From: Laguncularia racemosa
Lineage: Eukaryota; Streptophyta; Magnoliopsida; Myrtales; Combretaceae
Length of the DNA: 64,000 nt
Assembly (NCBI GenBank): GCA_037954665.1
Contig: JBBMOL010000203.1
Coordinates: forward strand, 310,001-374,000
Reading direction: 5' to 3'
Numbering within the stretch: position 1 is the first letter of the stretch; each line of letters opens with the position of its first letter. This document shows positions 63,401-64,000 of this stretch, piece after piece. The notes beneath the pieces were generated by a model that was given only the letters and a program-made list of their open reading frames with translations, had not been told where the DNA came from and searched no databases. The position numbers and the translations under genes were made by a program.

Positions 63401-64000
63401 GATGGATATTTTGAATACAAGTTAGAAGTGCAAAGACCCACTAGATTGCCTACCTATGAGATGTGGGGAAAAAGTGTACTGGCAACCATATCTATTGAAG
63501 TCAATGAAGAAGTTAGGATGGAAGAAGTACTGATAGTGAGGGAATTTCTTGATGTGTTTCTAGAAAATCTTCCTGGTTTACCCCCAGCCAAGGAAATAGA
63601 ATTTAACATTGACTTGGTATAGGGTATAGTACCCATATCAAAATTAGTATAGAGTATAGTACCTATATCAAAACTAGTCTACAGGATGATACTAGTGGAA
63701 TCGGAAGAATTAAGGAAACAATTATAGGAGCAATAAGATAACAGTTTTATAAAACCTAGTGTCTCTTCTTGGGGTGCACCAGTTCTGTTTGTGAAGAAGA
63801 AAGATGGAAGCATGAGACTCTATATAGATTGTAGGGAGTTAAACAAGGTCACAATTAAGAATAGATATCCTCGTCCTAAGATAGATGACTTCTTTGACCA
63901 GTTGTAGGGAGCTCAGGTGTTCTCTATAGTAGACTTGAGATCAGGCTACCATCAACTTAGAATCAGAGAAGAGGACATCTAGAAAACAACATTCTAATCT
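63401..64000 (+). pseudogene. F reverse transcriptase, first part (continues past the window)
   Basis: Linker VLIVREFLDVFLENLPGLPP, AKEIEFNIDLV, a duplicated PISKLV motif, then RT: SSWGAPVLFVKKKDGSMRLY, IDCRELNKVTIKNRYPRPKI, DDFFDQL*GAQVFSIVDLRS and GYHQLRIREEDI*KTTF. These are Tekay/Del-type RT residues, distinct from the A/B type. The catalytic YxDD lies outside the window. Confidence 0.88.
63621..63680 (+). repeat. 30-bp direct duplication in the F protease-RT linker
   Basis: Two adjacent 30-bp copies (starts 63621 and 63651) of AGRGTATAGTACCYATATCA then AAAYTAGTMT. They repeat the residues IVPISKLV in frame and include TAG codons in both. Confidence 0.85.

Overview
The window is plant nuclear DNA made almost entirely of decayed transposable elements. 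It is AT-rich and has no bacterial-type gene organisation. The evidence for a plant is the set of Ty3/gypsy polyproteins of chromovirus (CRM-like), Tekay/Del and Athila/Tat type, a SIRE-like Copia element, a hAT transposase piece and a pentatricopeptide-repeat (PPR) fragment. A seed plant, probably a eudicot, fits; I cannot name the species. No intact cellular gene was found. Element names (A-K) are working labels used only in this annotation.

Left third (1-24322). A very long LTR-like unit of Tekay/Del type (H, minus strand, 1-5235) carries a broken PPR fragment between pyrimidine-rich and purine-rich DNA. It abuts a SIRE-like Copia element (J). J can be followed as RT (5236), RNase H (7143), an env-like domain (9085), an env-like tail (12809) and an LTR near 13600. 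J is interrupted by a lone LTR (5709-7142), a hAT transposase fragment, a truncated B-family LTR and the 3' end of an A-family element. Then come a degenerate 'putative gypsy-type transposon' ORF (16729-19440), tandem repeats of 76 bp, and a strongly deleted gypsy element (D1, 20282-24057).

Right two thirds (24323-64000). This is one nested retrotransposon stack. Gypsy element G (minus) holds the almost complete element B1 in its 3' LTR (TSD CTTAA). G is cut again at its protease by Tekay-like element F (plus). F's 5' LTR is split by element C (LTRs 36049-36811 and 59636-60355, TSD GAAGA). C holds A1, A1 holds A2, A2's LTR holds B2 (TSD TGTCG), and B2's integrase holds the Athila/Tat-like K (TSD ACCAT). 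A deletion derivative D2 and an orphan LTR E lie to the right of the A2 remnant inside C. F's gag, protease and RT then run off the right edge.

B1 is the reference copy: LTR, Met-tRNA PBS, gag-PR-RT-RNase H-IN in a single frame, polypurine tract, LTR. It is broken only by about twelve stop codons, most of them explained by C-to-T or G-to-A changes. Other copies keep gag and protease but have lost the RT core or integrase core (B2, D2, D1, K), so they look like non-autonomous derivatives. The LTRs have TATA boxes, and three unrelated LTR families carry arrays of an ACACGGCCGTGT-like palindrome. All boundaries and divergence statements were read by eye; no alignment or database search was run.
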